Shown: piece after piece, positions 34,557-43,776 of the stretch | Layout: each line of letters begins with the position of its first letter | Position numbering within the stretch: the first letter of the stretch is position 1 | Assembly: GCA_020848435.1 (NCBI GenBank) | Contig: JADLAC010000026.1 | Coordinates: 60,793-124,792, forward strand | Source of the DNA: Burkholderiales bacterium | GTDB lineage: Bacteria > Pseudomonadota > Gammaproteobacteria > Burkholderiales > WYBJ01 | Direction: 5' to 3' | DNA: 64,000 bases | Position numbers and translations under genes: made by a program | The notes under the pieces: generated by a model | What the model saw: the letters and a program-made list of their open reading frames with translations, nothing else | Databases searched by the model: none | What the model was told of the DNA's origin: nothing

Positions 34557-35864
34557 TCAGCGCGCCTCCTCGCGCGCATCCAGCAGCCGGTAATACGCGG
34601 TGTAGAGCCGGATGCCGAGCGGGTGGAGGGAATGCAGCGGAATCGGGCGGAAGGGCTTGCGCGTGAGCGGACCGGCATCGACCGCATCGCCGCGCAGCAT
34701 CGCGGCCAGCACCTTGCCCGCCATGTGCGTGAGCACGACGCCGCGGCCGCTGTAGCCGATGCCGTAATAGAGGCCGGGCTCGGCCTGGCCGAAGTGCGGA
34801 AAGAAATCGAGCGAGAAGCCGACCTTGCCGTTCCAGCGATAGTCGATCCGGCTCTCGCGCAGCGCCGGGAAGACCCGGTGCATGGCGGCTTCGATGCCTT
34901 CGAACGCCCAGGGCTCGTTGCTGCCGGACAAGTGACCGCGCGAGCCGAACACCATGCGCCGATCCGGGCTCATGCGGAAATAGAGGTTGACCCGCCGCGA
35001 GTCGGTGACGACATGACCTGCGGCCAGCAGCGATTGCGCGACCGAGCTGGACAGCGGCTCGGTGGCGATGAGGTTACTCGGAACCGGCACGATGCGCCGC
35101 GCGAGATCGTTCGGCAGCGGGAATAGGCCCGTGTAAGCGTTGGTGGCAACGACGATGCGCTTGGCACGGACGCGCCCGGACGGGGTGTCGAGCACGAAGC
35201 CCGGCGCCTCGCGGCGATAGCCGGTCACCGGGGTGGAGACGAAGACGCGCGTGTTCGCCGCGACGCCGGCGGCAAGCCCGCGCGCGTAATTGAGCGGATG
35301 GATTCCGCCCGAGCGCCGCTCCAGGTAGGCGCCCACGTATTCGTCCGTGCCGATCGCTCGGCGCGTCGCGTCGCCCGAGAGCACGCTCGCCCCCTCGTAG
35401 CCCATCTCGCGTTCCAGCCAGCGCACGTCGGCCGCGAGCGCAGCCAGCGGTTTCGGACCGTGCGCGGCGGTCAGGTGGCCGCAACGACTGAAGCCGCAGT
35501 CGATGCCGTAATGCGCGATCGTGCTCTCGAGGGAATCGATCGCGTCGTGCAGGACGCGAAACATGTGCTGGGCCGTGTCGAGCCCGAGCTGATCGGCGAG
35601 GCTCGTCCAGCCGCTCTTGTAGCGCAGCACCGCCATGCCGCCGTTGCGCCCGCTCGCGCCCCAGCCGGCGTCGTTGGCCTCGAGCACGACGCACTCGATG
35701 CCGCTGCGTTGCAGGTAATGCGCCGTGGTAAGCCCGGTGAAGCCGCCGCCGACGATCGCAACGTCGGTATCGATATCGCCGCTCAAGGCGGGCAGGTCGG
35801 GATGTGGATTGGCCGTCGCCGCCCAGAACGAGGGAACGGCGGAATAACGCTCACTGGCTGACAT
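34557..35864 (-). CDS. FAD-dependent oxidoreductase (DAO family, PuuB/GlpD-like amine oxidase)
   Basis: A 435-residue flavoprotein of the D-amino-acid oxidase family, close in style to gamma-glutamylputrescine oxidoreductase. DVAIVGGGFTGLTTAHYLQ (about 34-52) is the FAD dinucleotide motif, GWGASGRNGGMAV follows as in PuuB/OrdL proteins, and YYGIGYSGRGVVLTHMAGKVLA is the C-terminal FAD motif. It should oxidise a secondary or primary amine. ATG 35864 is preferred to an upstream GTG (35894) that adds ten residues. It converges on the CoA transferase with 9 bp between stops. Confidence 0.9.
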   Translation of the reverse strand: MSASERYSAVPSFWAATANPHPDLPALSGDIDTDVAIVGGGFTGLTTAHYLQRSGIECVVLEANDAGWGASGRNGGMAVLRYKSGWTSLADQLGLDTAQHMFRVLHDAIDSLESTIAHYGIDCGFSRCGHLTAAHGPKPLAALAADVRWLEREMGYEGASVLSGDATRRAIGTDEYVGAYLERRSGGIHPLNYARGLAAGVAANTRVFVSTPVTGYRREAPGFVLDTPSGRVRAKRIVVATNAYTGLFPLPNDLARRIVPVPSNLIATEPLSSSVAQSLLAAGHVVTDSRRVNLYFRMSPDRRMVFGSRGHLSGSNEPWAFEGIEAAMHRVFPALRESRIDYRWNGKVGFSLDFFPHFGQAEPGLYYGIGYSGRGVVLTHMAGKVLAAMLRGDAVDAGPLTRKPFRPIPLHSLHPLGIRLYTAYYRLLDAREEAR

Positions 35865-35995
35865 GGGAATCCGATCGGCGGTGGAACGAGGCACGCGCGG
35901 CGCCGAAGATGCGCAGCGTCAGTGGATTATGCGGGGAAGCACGGCGGGACACCACTTCTTCGAACTGCCGTGCCGCCAAGACCTGGCGAATGCAC

Positions 35996-36250
35996 CTACC
36001 CGGCCTTCGTACATGTGAAGGGCGTGCCGTCCTTCGTGATTCCTCTCGCCTCGTTTTTTTGTTCATTCAGGATTACTTTGTAGCTGCCACCGGCCGAATA
36101 CTGTTGCAGTCGCACGTAGGCGTAATCGGACCCGCTGTAGCTCGAATCAGCCAAACCATTGGCGCTGCATTTCCAGGAACTGCTGGCTCCCGTTGTGGCA
36201 CAGCTTGCAGCGACAAGCGCCAGTACCAGCGTGATTGCCAAGCTTCTCAT
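35996..36250 (-). CDS. Small lipoprotein
   Basis: An 84-residue precursor with a lipobox VAASC (Cys17) after a hydrophobic signal (LAITLVLALVAA), so a membrane-attached lipoprotein. The mature part has two more cysteines (in WKCSAN and FTCTKAG) that could form a disulfide, and a Tyr/Ser-rich centre (SYSGSDYAYVRLQQYSAGG). Family not recognised. GGGGAAAA lies 3-10 bases before the ATG. Its G+C content is lower than that of its neighbours. Confidence 0.75.
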   Translation of the reverse strand: MRSLAITLVLALVAASCATTGASSSWKCSANGLADSSYSGSDYAYVRLQQYSAGGSYKVILNEQKNEARGITKDGTPFTCTKAG

Positions 36251-36377
36251 GGTTTTCCCCGTGTCCTGATTGGCGGCAGTCAGCGTAGCCATCGATGCCC
36301 GACGTTGCGGCCGAAAGCGCAAGCGCAGCGCACGGGATGCGGTGGCTGCAGCAGTATATTCGGCCCTGGACATTGCT

Positions 36378-36995
36378 TCATCCGTGCACGCCCACCGACT
36401 GCGCCAGCCAGACAGTGCGCCCCCCGCACCGAGGGTCTTCCACCGCGCGCGCTACCAGCCTGAAACCGTTCGAGACCAACAGCTCTCGATATTCCAGGGG
36501 AGATAAGCTCGCGTGGTATAGCGGCTCGCCCTGATATGACCCCATCGTTTCGCCATGTCCGGGACCGGTAGTGAATAGGAGCGGGGCGCCGCGAGCCGCG
36601 TGCTTGTTGAAGGTCGGAAACATTGCTCGTTGGTGCTCGTGGGACAAGTGGAAGAAGCTGTCCCAGGCAATGCAGCCGTAGAACCTGCGGTCCATCGACA
36701 GCATACGCATATCGGCAACCAACCATTCCTGGCCGGGGAAACGCATGCGGCATTTCAGGATGAGCGTCGGCGACGAGTCGACGCCGACAACGTCGAATCC
36801 GTGCTCGATGAGGTACCGCGCGATCGGTTGGCCCGAGCCACATCCGAGATCGAGGATCGAGCTGCCCGCGGGAGCGAGCGCTATGAAGCGTCTGATCCAT
36901 TCCCGCTCGATGATGAGATGACATCCACGATCGCTATCCCAAGCATGGGCGTGCCGCTCGTACAATCCCGCCACTTCATCAGGCCCGGCAGACAA
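36378..36995 (-). CDS. Class I SAM-dependent methyltransferase
   Basis: A 205-residue cytoplasmic methyltransferase. Motif I is ILDLGCGSGQPIARYL (about 47-62), followed by GVDSSP (motif II) and a WDSFFHL motif typical of small-molecule methyltransferases of this size. The start is TTG at 36995 with AGGGA about 8 bases upstream; no better ATG keeps the N-terminal helix. The substrate is unknown. This stretch has somewhat lower G+C and different codon use from the flanks, which may indicate acquisition. Confidence 0.82.
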   Translation of the reverse strand: MSAGPDEVAGLYERHAHAWDSDRGCHLIIEREWIRRFIALAPAGSSILDLGCGSGQPIARYLIEHGFDVVGVDSSPTLILKCRMRFPGQEWLVADMRMLSMDRRFYGCIAWDSFFHLSHEHQRAMFPTFNKHAARGAPLLFTTGPGHGETMGSYQGEPLYHASLSPLEYRELLVSNGFRLVARAVEDPRCGGRTVWLAQSVGVHG

Positions 36996-37370
36996 GACAT
37001 ATCCCTACTGAAATACGCAGTTCGTGCGCCTCGCGCGAAGGCCGCATTCAGGTGCCCAGCATTCGCTCTGAGCCGCCGTCGAGGCGCGAAGCGCCGAGGG
37101 TATTGCAGGCGGTACGCTTGCAGTGGTCGACTCGATCGCGCGGTTGGACGTCACCTTGCTCGAGCCCACGATGCCGTAAGCGAGGCTGGGTCTATGGCGT
37201 GGCTCCCATCACGCAAGGAATTGGGAATGGCCTGCTTCGAGACGTCGTGGTCTTCAATCACCCACACGCACCATGCTTGCTTGGACAGCATATGTCAGCC
37301 TCGATCTGGCGTCTACGGGCGCTTGCGGTTTCAGCCGAGGGTGCGAGAACGCCTCGCGAACGCGCGGGCA
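36996..37370. other. 375-bp region without a supported gene
   Basis: Lies between the methyltransferase (leftward) and a Bug receptor (rightward). Several short frames cross it but none has a recognisable sequence or start context. A perfect TATAAT follows at its right edge. Base composition is more even than in the flanks, so decayed coding sequence is possible. Confidence 0.4.
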
Positions 37371-37376
37371 TATAAT
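37371..37376 (+). promoter_or_regulatory. -10 box (TATAAT) of a Bug receptor gene
   Basis: A perfect TATAAT. Transcription would begin near 37383, which leaves only about 4 bases before ATG 37387 but 28 before ATG 37411, and so favours the second start. No strong -35 is visible. Confidence 0.5.
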
Positions 37377-37410
37377 CGGCGCGTTCATGTTTCGCCGGGA
37401 CCGCTACTCG

Positions 37411-38373
37411 ATGTTTCGTCTCCTGTGTGCCTGCTTCACCGCGCCGCTTCTGGCTGCGCCCGGCGTACTCGCGCAGGCCTATCCCACCAAGCCGATCCGC
37501 CTGCTGGTCGGATTCGCGCCCGGCGGCGCGGCGGACATCCTCGGGCGATTGAGCGCGCAGGCATTGAGCGACGGTATCGGCGAACAAGTCGTCGTCGACA
37601 ATCGGCCGGGCGCCGGCAGCCTGATCGCGACCGAGATCGCCGCGCGCGCCAATGCCGACGGCTACACCTTGCTCTTCACCTCGCCGCCGCACGCGATCAA
37701 TCGGGCGCTGTACCGCAAGGCCAAGTACGATCCGGTGGCGGATTTCGACCCCGTGGTCCAAGCCGTCGCGACGGCACTCGTCTTGACCGTCAATCCGGCG
37801 TCACCGTTCAAGTCGGTGCGCGAGCTGGTGAGCTATGCCAAGTCGAATCCCGGCAAGCTGAGCTACGGCTCGGGCGGCAGCGGCGCGAGCGGCCATCTGG
37901 CGATGGAGCTGTTCAAGTCGGTGACCGCTACCGACATCGTGCACATCCCGTACAAGGGGACCGGGCCGGTGATCACGGATCTCATCGGCGGACAGATCCA
38001 CATGACCATCGGCAGTGCCGCGCCCACACTGCCGCAAGTCAAGGCGGGCAAGTTGCGCGCGCTCGCCGTGACCAGCAAGCATCGCTCGATCGTGCTGCCC
38101 GACGTGCCGACCGTGGCCGAGTCAGGCTTTCCCGCCTATGAAGTGACGCAGTGGTTCGGCATCCTCGCGCCGCGCGGCACGCCAGCCGCGGTGATCGACA
38201 AGGTCAATGCGGCCATGCAACTCGCGTTGCAGCGCAAAGAGGTGCGTGAGCGCTTTCTCGCTTCCAGCGCCGAGCCCGTAGGCGGTACGCCGCAAGCCTT
38301 CCGTGCCCTGATCGTGGAAGAGGTCGCGAAGTGGGGAAAGCTTGTGCGCACGCTCGATCTCAAGGCGGACTGA
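37411..38373 (+). CDS. Bug (TctC) family receptor
   Basis: A 320-residue exported receptor. Signal peptide FRLLCACFTAPLLAAPGVLAQ, mature start YPTKPIRLLVGFAPGG, then VVDNRPGAGSLIA, DGYTLLFTSP and VHIPYKGTGPVITDLIGG. ATG 37411 is preferred over 37387 because of the -10 box position and a CGGGA about 12 bases upstream. It is followed after 17 bp by a hypothetical gene in the same direction. Confidence 0.92.
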   Translation: MFRLLCACFTAPLLAAPGVLAQAYPTKPIRLLVGFAPGGAADILGRLSAQALSDGIGEQVVVDNRPGAGSLIATEIAARANADGYTLLFTSPPHAINRALYRKAKYDPVADFDPVVQAVATALVLTVNPASPFKSVRELVSYAKSNPGKLSYGSGGSGASGHLAMELFKSVTATDIVHIPYKGTGPVITDLIGGQIHMTIGSAAPTLPQVKAGKLRALAVTSKHRSIVLPDVPTVAESGFPAYEVTQWFGILAPRGTPAAVIDKVNAAMQLALQRKEVRERFLASSAEPVGGTPQAFRALIVEEVAKWGKLVRTLDLKAD

Positions 38374-38390
38374 TCGAGGGCGCGGCGGCC

Positions 38391-39503
38391 ATGGCGCTTC
38401 TGCCCGAGCCGCGACGCTTCGGCGCTCGCACCATAAGCGATGACTTGCTCGATCTGGTGGACCGGGCGAACGCGGCCGATGCGCTCGCGCGACCCACGGT
38501 CCTGCTCGATTTGCGGCGCGCGCTGGAGCGCTGCCTCGCCGCGGGCGACGAAGCGCGCCTGCGCCGTGTGTTCGCGCATGCGGGCGATGCGCTATGTTAT
38601 CGACTGCTGAGCGAGGCGCTTGCCCGCAGCATCGATGCGCCGCTCGCGGCCCCCGGTACCCTGATCGCGCGCGCCTTCGCTGTGCCGGTAGTGTTCGTGA
38701 CAGCGGCGAGCGCGGCGGCTCGCATTGCCGGTCGGCTCGCCGATATCGGCGCCATTCAAGCCGTGTTCGAGCGCCATGGCGTGCTCGGCGCCGCGCGCAA
38801 TTTCGGTTTGTCCAACGCGCTGTGCACCGTTGACGCGCTGGAAGCCTTGCCGGCGGTGGAATTATTTCGTGGCACGCGCACTTTGGACCCGCACTCACTC
38901 GGCGCGGCGCTGCCGCCCGCCGACATCGTGCTGCGCGCCGGCCAGGAGCACACCAACTTGCGGTTCATAGCCGGCGCCGCGCTGAGCCCGGTCGAGGCAC
39001 CGGAATTCACCACGACCGCGGCCAACATCGGCACCTGGGGGCGCGATTGCGCCCAGGCGCTCGCCGCCCAGCTCGCGTTGCCGGGGGTGACCCTGCTGGT
39101 GCTGCCGCGGCCACCGCGGGACATCGTCAGCGCAGCGCACGCGGGGCGTGGTGCTCAGCTCGAGACGGCGATGAATCTGTTCGCGAGCAACGCCGTACGG
39201 CGCTTGCGCGCGGCCGTGGGCGAGCCGATTGTCATCCTATCGGCACACGAAGGTGCCGAGGTTCGCGTTACCGTGAGCTCGCCCTTCGCGCTCGATCTGA
39301 CGGCAGGATCGAGCTGGCCGCTGCACCCGCTCGATGATGTCGCGGCGATCGAGCACCTGTTGGTATCGCTGTTTTCGGACATGCGCGTAGCCGACGTGCG
39401 GGTGCTGCCACGACTGTTGCCTGCCGAACGCGCGCCAGGTATCGCCTTGTATCCGCGCTGCGACGAATGGGATGCCTTGATGGCCGCGGCCGTGGGGCAT
39501 TGA
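38391..39503 (+). CDS. Conserved-looking hypothetical protein
   Basis: A 370-residue protein I cannot place. It has an alpha-helical N-terminal part with many Leu/Ala/Arg, a region LRAGQEHTNLRFIAGAALSP near the middle, and GVTLLVLPRPPRD and SDMRVADVRVLPRLLPAERAP later. There is no signal peptide, membrane helix or known nucleotide motif. The start ATG 38391 is chosen at MALLPEPRRFG; the longer frame begins inside the receptor gene. Its position 17 bp after a Bug receptor suggests cotranscription. Amino-acid balance and length support a real gene. Confidence 0.75.
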   Translation: MALLPEPRRFGARTISDDLLDLVDRANAADALARPTVLLDLRRALERCLAAGDEARLRRVFAHAGDALCYRLLSEALARSIDAPLAAPGTLIARAFAVPVVFVTAASAAARIAGRLADIGAIQAVFERHGVLGAARNFGLSNALCTVDALEALPAVELFRGTRTLDPHSLGAALPPADIVLRAGQEHTNLRFIAGAALSPVEAPEFTTTAANIGTWGRDCAQALAAQLALPGVTLLVLPRPPRDIVSAAHAGRGAQLETAMNLFASNAVRRLRAAVGEPIVILSAHEGAEVRVTVSSPFALDLTAGSSWPLHPLDDVAAIEHLLVSLFSDMRVADVRVLPRLLPAERAPGIALYPRCDEWDALMAAAVGH

Positions 39504-39520
39504 GAGCGGCGCCGGCCAGC

Positions 39521-40465
39521 CTACAGCCACTTCTTGTGCCGCAGGTAGACGATCGGCCCGACCGCGACGGCGAGCATCAACGCGAGCGCCATCGGATAGC
39601 CCAGCAGCCAGTCGAGCTCCGGCATGTGCCTGAAGTTCATGCCGTAGATGCTCGCGATCAGCGTGGGCGGCATGAGCACGACCGACAGCACGGTGAATAT
39701 GCTCAAGCGCCGGGAGTGCTGGATGTCGATCATGCCCAGCGCGGAGTCCATGAGGAAGTCGACCTTCTCGAACAGGTACTGCGAATGGGACATCAACGAA
39801 TCGACGTCGCGCAGGTGCTCGCTCAGCATGTCGGCCTCGAGGTGATGTTTGCCGTTGGCACCGAACGCGCTCAGTGCGCGTCGATTCTCGATCATCCCCA
39901 GCCGGGCCTTGCCGTTGGCGTCCTCGATGCGGCCGAGGCGCTGCAACAGCGCTTCCATGACGCGCTCGCCGCCGGAGAATATGGCGCCGGAAAGCGATTC
40001 GAGCTCGCCGTGCATACGCTCGAACGTATCAGCGAGCACGGCCACCCGCAGCGCATCGATGCCGAGCAGAATCGAGATCGGGTCCGTCGGCGGCCGGGAC
40101 AGTCCCTCCGTCTGCGTATGAAATGTCTTGAGCGCGCTGACATCAGCCGCGTGTAGCGAGTACAGCCGCTTGCCGTCGAGAGTGAAGCCGACGTCGATGT
40201 TGCGTGCCGAGCGCTCGTCGGCTTGCAGGAAGTAAAGCCGCAGATGATCGCCGCCGGCGTCGTGGAAATAGCGCGCGCTCGCCTCGATCTCGATCAGCTC
40301 GTCGACGAAATTCGCCCGATGACCGTAAGCGTCCAGGACCCATTGCCGCTCGAGCTCGCTCGGATTGAGCATATCGAGCCATAGCACGTCTTCGGTCAAA
40401 TCTTCCCGGTCGCGGACGGCACGCCGGTCGGGTCCGCGCGCACTTACAGTGAAGGCGGTCAGCAT
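39521..40465 (-). CDS. corA: CorA family divalent-cation (Mg2+) transporter
   Basis: A 314-residue CorA-family channel of the inner membrane. The large cytoplasmic N-terminal domain (1-250) is followed by two C-terminal helices, the first preceded by VVLMPPTLIASIYGMNFRHMPEL, which holds the selectivity motif YGMNF (near residue 274-278). The protein ends with a basic RHKKWL. Transports Mg2+, possibly Co2+/Ni2+. Divergent from the SrkA-like kinase gene (84 bp between starts). Confidence 0.95.
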   Translation of the reverse strand: MLTAFTVSARGPDRRAVRDREDLTEDVLWLDMLNPSELERQWVLDAYGHRANFVDELIEIEASARYFHDAGGDHLRLYFLQADERSARNIDVGFTLDGKRLYSLHAADVSALKTFHTQTEGLSRPPTDPISILLGIDALRVAVLADTFERMHGELESLSGAIFSGGERVMEALLQRLGRIEDANGKARLGMIENRRALSAFGANGKHHLEADMLSEHLRDVDSLMSHSQYLFEKVDFLMDSALGMIDIQHSRRLSIFTVLSVVLMPPTLIASIYGMNFRHMPELDWLLGYPMALALMLAVAVGPIVYLRHKKWL

Positions 40466-40549
40466 CGTGTTAGTCTTGATCCTCTTTGCCGGGCAGGGCG
40501 CAGCCTATGGCGTTCGCGCGCCTGCAGGCCATGAGCGGTGTAAGCGGCA

Positions 40550-41578
40550 ATGACGGATGATACACGCGAGCAACCACCGATCGACATGGCGCCCGCAGCC
40601 CGATTGCCGTTTCAGAACCTGACGCCCGATCGCATCCTGGCCGCGGTCGAAGGCGCCGGCTGGCGCTGCGACGGGCGGCTGCTTGCGCTTAACAGTTTCG
40701 AGAATCGCGTCTACCAGCTCGGCATCGATGACGGCCCGCCGATCGTGGTGAAGTTCTATCGTCCGCGCCGCTGGAGTGATGCGGCGATCGGCGAGGAGCA
40801 TGGGTTCTGCGCCGAGCTGGCCGCGGCGGAGATCCCGGTCGTCGCGCCGTGCGCGACGGCGCAGGGCGCCACGCTGATTCACGCGGGCGAGTATCGTCTT
40901 GCCGTCTATCCCAAGCGGCCCGGCCGCGCGCCCGAGCTCGACGACGAATCGACGCTCGAATGGCTGGGACGGTTCATCGCGCGCATCCATGCCGTCGGCG
41001 AACGCCGCGCGTTCGTCTTCCGGCCAAGCGTCGATATCGCAGCGTATGGCGAGCGCCCGCTGGCAGCTTTGTTGCGCGCGCAGTGGATTCCGCGCGATCT
41101 GCACCCGGCCTTCGCGGCGGGCGCACGCCATGCGCTGGACCGGGCCCGCCGCCGCTTCGCGGATGCCGGTGCGGTGCGCTCGCTACGGCTGCACGCCGAT
41201 TGCCACGCGGGCAACGTGCTCTGGACGGACGAGGGCCCGCATTTCGTCGATTTCGACGATTGCCGCACGGGTCCCGCGATCCAGGACTTGTGGATGCTGC
41301 TCTCCGGTGATCGCGCTGCCATGACGCGCCAGCTCGGCGCCGTCCTCGCGGGCTATGAAGTATTCCGCCAACTCGATCGCGCCGAGCTCGCGCTCATCGA
41401 GCCCTTGCGGACGCTGCGCATGCTTCACTACGCCGCGTGGCTCGGCGAGCGCTGGCACGATCCGGCTTTCCCGGCGGCCTTTCCGTGGTTCGGCACAGAG
41501 CGCTACTGGCAGGACCAGATCCTGGCGCTGCAAGAGCAGATCGCCGCCATGGACGAGCCGCCGCTCGATCCCGGCTGA
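40550..41578 (+). CDS. srkA: SrkA/YihE-like Ser/Thr stress-response kinase
   Basis: A 342-residue aminoglycoside-phosphotransferase-fold kinase matching SrkA (YihE). LNSFENRVYQLGIDDGPPIVVKFYRPRRW (about residues 47-75) holds the ATP-binding Lys and the PxRW region; LHADCHAGNVLW with the catalytic Asp and FVDFDDCRTGPAIQDLW with the metal-binding Asp are intact. In enterobacteria SrkA counters oxidative and envelope stress; the function here is by homology. The stop overlaps the next gene's ATG (TGATG). Confidence 0.93.
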   Translation: MTDDTREQPPIDMAPAARLPFQNLTPDRILAAVEGAGWRCDGRLLALNSFENRVYQLGIDDGPPIVVKFYRPRRWSDAAIGEEHGFCAELAAAEIPVVAPCATAQGATLIHAGEYRLAVYPKRPGRAPELDDESTLEWLGRFIARIHAVGERRAFVFRPSVDIAAYGERPLAALLRAQWIPRDLHPAFAAGARHALDRARRRFADAGAVRSLRLHADCHAGNVLWTDEGPHFVDFDDCRTGPAIQDLWMLLSGDRAAMTRQLGAVLAGYEVFRQLDRAELALIEPLRTLRMLHYAAWLGERWHDPAFPAAFPWFGTERYWQDQILALQEQIAAMDEPPLDPG

Positions 41579-42495
41579 TGGCTCGGCAACCGCCGCGCCG
41601 GCCGCAAGGCGCTGCCCGCATGCTGCTCAACGCCGTCGCGCTGCTCGCTATCGGTTACGCGCTCATCGTGGTGCTGGTCGTCGTGTTCCAAGCTCGCCTG
41701 GTGTACTTCCCCGAGATCGGCCGTGATGTGGCAACGACGCCGCGCCTTGTCGGCCTGGACTACGAGGGTGTGTGGCTCGATGCCGGCGGCGATGTGCGCT
41801 TGCACGGTTGGTACGTGGCGCATCGAGCGCCCAAGGGCGTGATGCTGCTCTTCCACGGCAATGCCGGCAGCATCGCATTGCGCCTGGACTGGCTGCGCAT
41901 GTTCCACGACTTGGGCTATGCCAGCTTCATCGTCGACTATCGCGGCTACGGCCGCAGCACCGGCTCACCCACCGAGGCGGGAACCTACGAGGATGCGAAA
42001 GCGGCATGGGATCACCTCGTCGCGGCGCGCGGCTGGGCGCCTGGAGACATCGTCCTCGTGGGCGAATCCCTCGGCGGCGCCATCGCCGCCCAGCTCGCAT
42101 CTCGAGTCTCGCCGCGCGCGCTGGTAGTGCAGTCGACCTTCACCTCGGTGCCGGATCTGGCGGCTCAGCTCTACGCCTTCCTCCCCGTACGCTGGATCAG
42201 CCGATTCAGCTACGACACCGCAGCCTATCTGCGCGCGGTGAAGGCGCCGGTGCTGATCGCGCATAGTCCGCACGACGAGATCGTCCCCTTCAGCCACGCC
42301 CGGCGTCTATTCGAGCATGCGCATGCGCCCAAGACCTTCGTTCAGCTCGCGGGTGGGCACAACGAAGGCTTCCTGTTCGGCCGCCGCGAATGGGTTGAAG
42401 CGCTGGGGCGCTTTCTCGACAGCGCGGCGAATTCCGCGGCTACGCCAGGCCCAGCAGGCGCGCGACGTGATCGGCAATCGCCAGCGACGAAGTGA
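41578..42495 (+). CDS. Alpha/beta hydrolase with N-terminal membrane anchor
   Basis: A 305-residue hydrolase of the BEM46/ABHD-like group. A hydrophobic helix (LLNAVALLAIGYALIVVLVVVF, about 16-37) tethers it to the membrane. LLFHGNAGSIALRLDWL forms the oxyanion region, GESLGG holds the nucleophile Ser, HSPHDEIVPF the Asp, and GGHNEGF the His. Substrate unknown. Its ATG overlaps the kinase stop, and its 3' end overlaps the convergent FAD enzyme by 56 bp. Confidence 0.9.
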   Translation: MARQPPRRPQGAARMLLNAVALLAIGYALIVVLVVVFQARLVYFPEIGRDVATTPRLVGLDYEGVWLDAGGDVRLHGWYVAHRAPKGVMLLFHGNAGSIALRLDWLRMFHDLGYASFIVDYRGYGRSTGSPTEAGTYEDAKAAWDHLVAARGWAPGDIVLVGESLGGAIAAQLASRVSPRALVVQSTFTSVPDLAAQLYAFLPVRWISRFSYDTAAYLRAVKAPVLIAHSPHDEIVPFSHARRLFEHAHAPKTFVQLAGGHNEGFLFGRREWVEALGRFLDSAANSAATPGPAGARRDRQSPATK

Positions 42496-43555
42496 GCCCT
42501 GGCGATTCGATGCCGTACAAGTTGACCATGCCGGCGACGCCGTGCTCGCTCGGGCCGTGGATCAGGAAATCGGCCGCCGGCTCACCCTTGGACGTGATCT
42601 TCGGCCGAATGCCGGTATAGCCAGGCTGCAGCGCGCCATCGCGCAAGCCAGGATAGTAGTGGCGGATGGCGGCATAGAACGACGCGGCGCGGGTCTCATC
42701 GAAACTGTAGTCGAGGTCGTCTTGCCAGTGCAGGTCCGGGCCGAACTTCACCTGTCCGGCGAGATCGAGGGTCACGTGAACGCCATGCCAAAGCCCGCTG
42801 CCGACCGGATAGATCAGGCGCCCGAAGGGCGACTTGCCCGTGAGGGCGTAGTAGTGGCCCTTGCAGTAGTGTTGCGGCGGTATCGAGCCCGCCGCCACGC
42901 CTGCGATCGAACGCGCGACCGATGGCGCCTTAAGGCCCGCAGCATTGACCACCACGCGGGCGCGCAATTGCATCGGTTCGACTCCGCCCACATCGAGCAC
43001 GACGCCATCGCCGGTCACGGCTCCGCCGAGCACCGGGCTGTGGAAGGCGATCACCGCGCCGTGATCCTCGGCCTCGCCCTGGTACGCGAGCATGAGCCCA
43101 TGGCTGTCGATGATGCCGGTCGAAGGCGAGAGCACGCCGGCGACGGCGACGACGTTGGGCTCGAGGGCAGCGACGCGATCGCGTTCGAGCCACACCAGGT
43201 CGCCGACCCCGTTGCGCTCGCCCTGTTGCTGGTACTTGCGCAAGGTCGGGATCTCGTTCTCGGCGGTAGCCACGATGAGCTTGCCGATGCGCCGGTGCGC
43301 GATGCCGCGCTCGGAACAGTAACGATAGAGTGCGTGCTTGCCTGCGAGGCACAGGCGCGCGCGCAGACTCCCGGTCGGATAGTAGATGCCAGCGTGTATG
43401 ACTTCGGAATTGCGCGAGCTGGTGTGATTGCCGATCGAGCCCTCGGCCTCGAGCACGACCACGTCGCGGCCTGCCATCGCCAGGCGGCGCGCTACGGCCA
43501 GCCCGACGACGCCCGCACCGATCACGGCACAGTCGATGGTTTCCATGCCCTGCAT
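42440..43555 (-). CDS. FAD-dependent oxidoreductase, L-2-hydroxyglutarate oxidase (LhgO)-like
   Basis: A 371-residue flavoprotein. CAVIGAGVVGLAVARRLA (about 9-26) is the FAD motif; HTSSRNSEVIHAGIYYPTGSLRARLC (about 44-69) is the feature that marks LhgO/L2HGDH-type enzymes. YTGIRPKI and YGIESPGLTSSLAIAD near the C-terminus complete the pattern. It should oxidise L-2-hydroxyglutarate or a similar 2-hydroxyacid at the membrane. The start could be 43555 or 43546. The end overlaps the convergent hydrolase. Confidence 0.9.
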   Translation of the reverse strand: MQGMETIDCAVIGAGVVGLAVARRLAMAGRDVVVLEAEGSIGNHTSSRNSEVIHAGIYYPTGSLRARLCLAGKHALYRYCSERGIAHRRIGKLIVATAENEIPTLRKYQQQGERNGVGDLVWLERDRVAALEPNVVAVAGVLSPSTGIIDSHGLMLAYQGEAEDHGAVIAFHSPVLGGAVTGDGVVLDVGGVEPMQLRARVVVNAAGLKAPSVARSIAGVAAGSIPPQHYCKGHYYALTGKSPFGRLIYPVGSGLWHGVHVTLDLAGQVKFGPDLHWQDDLDYSFDETRAASFYAAIRHYYPGLRDGALQPGYTGIRPKITSKGEPAADFLIHGPSEHGVAGMVNLYGIESPGLTSSLAIADHVARLLGLA

Positions 43556-43776
43556 GTATCCTTGCGTGAGCTCGGTCAGGGCGTCGCCGCAATTGCGGCG
43601 GCCTGCACCGATGGCGCAGCCGAACGCCGCGCGGTCGCGACGATTCTACCGTAGCGACGCGGCGAGCCTTCGAGTCCGGATATCCCCACGTGCGCCTACA
43701 GTGATCGTCACCGATCGGGACACCACGCTCACGTTCGTGCCGGGCGGAAGCACGGCCGCCGAGCGGGAACTTCGGC

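Noticed and set aside
36996..37370. Short plus-strand frames in the gap before the Bug receptor
   Set aside because: No family resemblance, no ribosome binding sites, and a TATAAT at the right edge indicates a promoter region.
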